From NCBI GenBank assembly GCA_027070385.1, contig JALXDW010000105.1, forward strand, positions 1 through 7,830: a DNA stretch of 7,830 bases. Direction: 5' to 3'. This document shows, one piece after another, positions 7,142 to 7,830 of the stretch (its first letter is position 1; every line of letters starts with the position of its first letter). The notes beneath the pieces are model-generated. The model made no database searches and was not told the DNA's origin. It saw only the letters and a list, made by a program, of their open reading frames with translations. Both the position numbers and the translations under genes were made by a program. The DNA is from Chromatiales bacterium. Lineage in GTDB: Bacteria; Pseudomonadota; Gammaproteobacteria; UBA6429; Thiohalophilaceae.

Positions 7142-7830
7142 ATGACCGTCGATAAAGTCACCGAAGCAGCCATTCGAGCCGAAATGCAGGTTTTACCTGA
7201 GATTGATCCTGATTTTGAAATACAGCGCCGTATTCAGTTTATAAAACAAACACTTGAGGATAGCGGGCTGCATCACCTGGTGTTGGGTATCAGTGGCGGC
7301 ATTGATTCATGCGTTTGTGGCCGACTGACACAACTGGCCATTGACGAGTTAAACCAGGAACATCATGCAAAGCCTCGCTATGCATTTATTGCCGTCCGCT
7401 TACCCTATGGTATTCAGGCCGATGAGGCCGATGCACAAACCTCACTCCAGTTTATACAGGCCAGTAAAAACATTTGTATTAACATTAAACCCGGTACCGA
7501 TGGCATTCATGATGAAACGATCCGCGCATTGGAAGAACAGGATATTTTGTCCGATAATGCTTTTCATATCGATTTTGCTAAAGGCAATGTCAAAGCACGC
7601 GTACGCATGATAGCGCAGTATAAGGTAGCCGGTTTAGTGGGTGGTTTGGTCGTTGGAACCGACCATTCAGCTGAGAATATCACCGGTTTCTTTACCAAGT
7701 ACGGTGATGGTGCCTGCGATTTAGCTCCGTTATTTGGCCTAAACAAACGACAAATACGCCAGATAGGGGCAACGCTGGGTGCGCCCACGCCCCTCATCGA
7801 AAAAACACCTACCGCTGACCTGGAATGTAT
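7142..7830 (+). CDS. nadE: Ammonia-dependent NAD synthetase NadE (cut by right edge)
   Basis: NadE performs the last step of NAD synthesis in the cytoplasm: nicotinate adenine dinucleotide + ATP + NH3 to NAD + AMP + PPi. The visible 229 codons cover most of the roughly 275-residue short form. The ATP-pyrophosphatase loop SGGIDS is at 51-56, [10 protein letters not shown] follows, then [19 protein letters not shown] (172-190) and LNKRQ, all aligning with E. coli NadE. The frame is still open at TPTADLE, the equivalent of E. coli APTADLE. No N-terminal nitrilase/glutaminase domain is present, so it depends on free ammonia. The ATG has AGGA about 6 bases upstream. It is divergent from glnB across 255 bases that contain two inverted repeats. 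The end of the gene lies outside the window. Confidence 0.96.
   Translation, partial: MTVDKVTEAAIRAEMQVLPEIDPDFEIQRRIQFIKQTLEDSGLHHLVLGISGGIDSCVCGRLTQLAIDELNQEHHAKPRYAFIAVRLPYGIQADEADAQTSLQFIQASKNICINIKPGTDGIHDETIRALEEQDILSDNAFHIDFAKGNVKARVRMIAQYKVAGLVGGLVVGTDHSAENITGFFTKYGDGACDLAPLFGLNKRQIRQIGATLGAPTPLIEKTPTADLEC

Overview
The window comes from a gammaproteobacterium of moderate GC, probably outside the Enterobacterales. The evidence is gene content and order. rluD and pgeF overlap head to tail and clpB lies downstream on the same strand, while bamD diverges from rluD. This is the neighbourhood known from Escherichia coli (bamD / rluD-pgeF-clpB). The proteins also match E. coli residue for residue at key sites: ClpB Lys212, Glu279 and Arg331/Arg332, and the PII Tyr51. 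I do not assign a genus.

Layout from left to right. Positions 1-1235 (minus) hold the N-terminal half of clpB, cut by the window edge, with a good heat-shock (sigma-32) promoter at 1288-1315. Positions 1344-2825 (minus) encode a membrane-anchored orphan glutamate-synthase-like FMN/[3Fe-4S] protein. Positions 2943-3722 (minus) encode a ZIP-family metal transporter with a His-rich loop. Positions 3851-4627 (minus) are pgeF and 4618-5595 (minus) rluD, overlapping by 10 bases. From 5719 to 6507 (plus) runs bamD, the outer-membrane assembly lipoprotein. Positions 6548-6886 (minus) are glnB (PII), convergent with bamD. From 7142 to the right edge (plus) runs nadE, the ammonia-dependent NAD synthetase, divergent from glnB and cut by the edge.

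Functionally this is mostly housekeeping: ribosome modification (RluD), cell-wall or purine quality control (PgeF), protein disaggregation (ClpB), envelope assembly (BamD), nitrogen sensing (GlnB) and NAD synthesis (NadE). The accessory part is the ZIP transporter plus the glutamate-synthase-like protein, which sit between pgeF and clpB where E. coli has no gene. The two longer divergent intergenic regions (5596-5718 and 6887-7141) contain inverted repeats that may be operators. I saw no RNA genes, CRISPR array, transposase or prophage gene, and no convincing novel multi-gene system. The orphan GOGAT-like protein is the least understood gene here.
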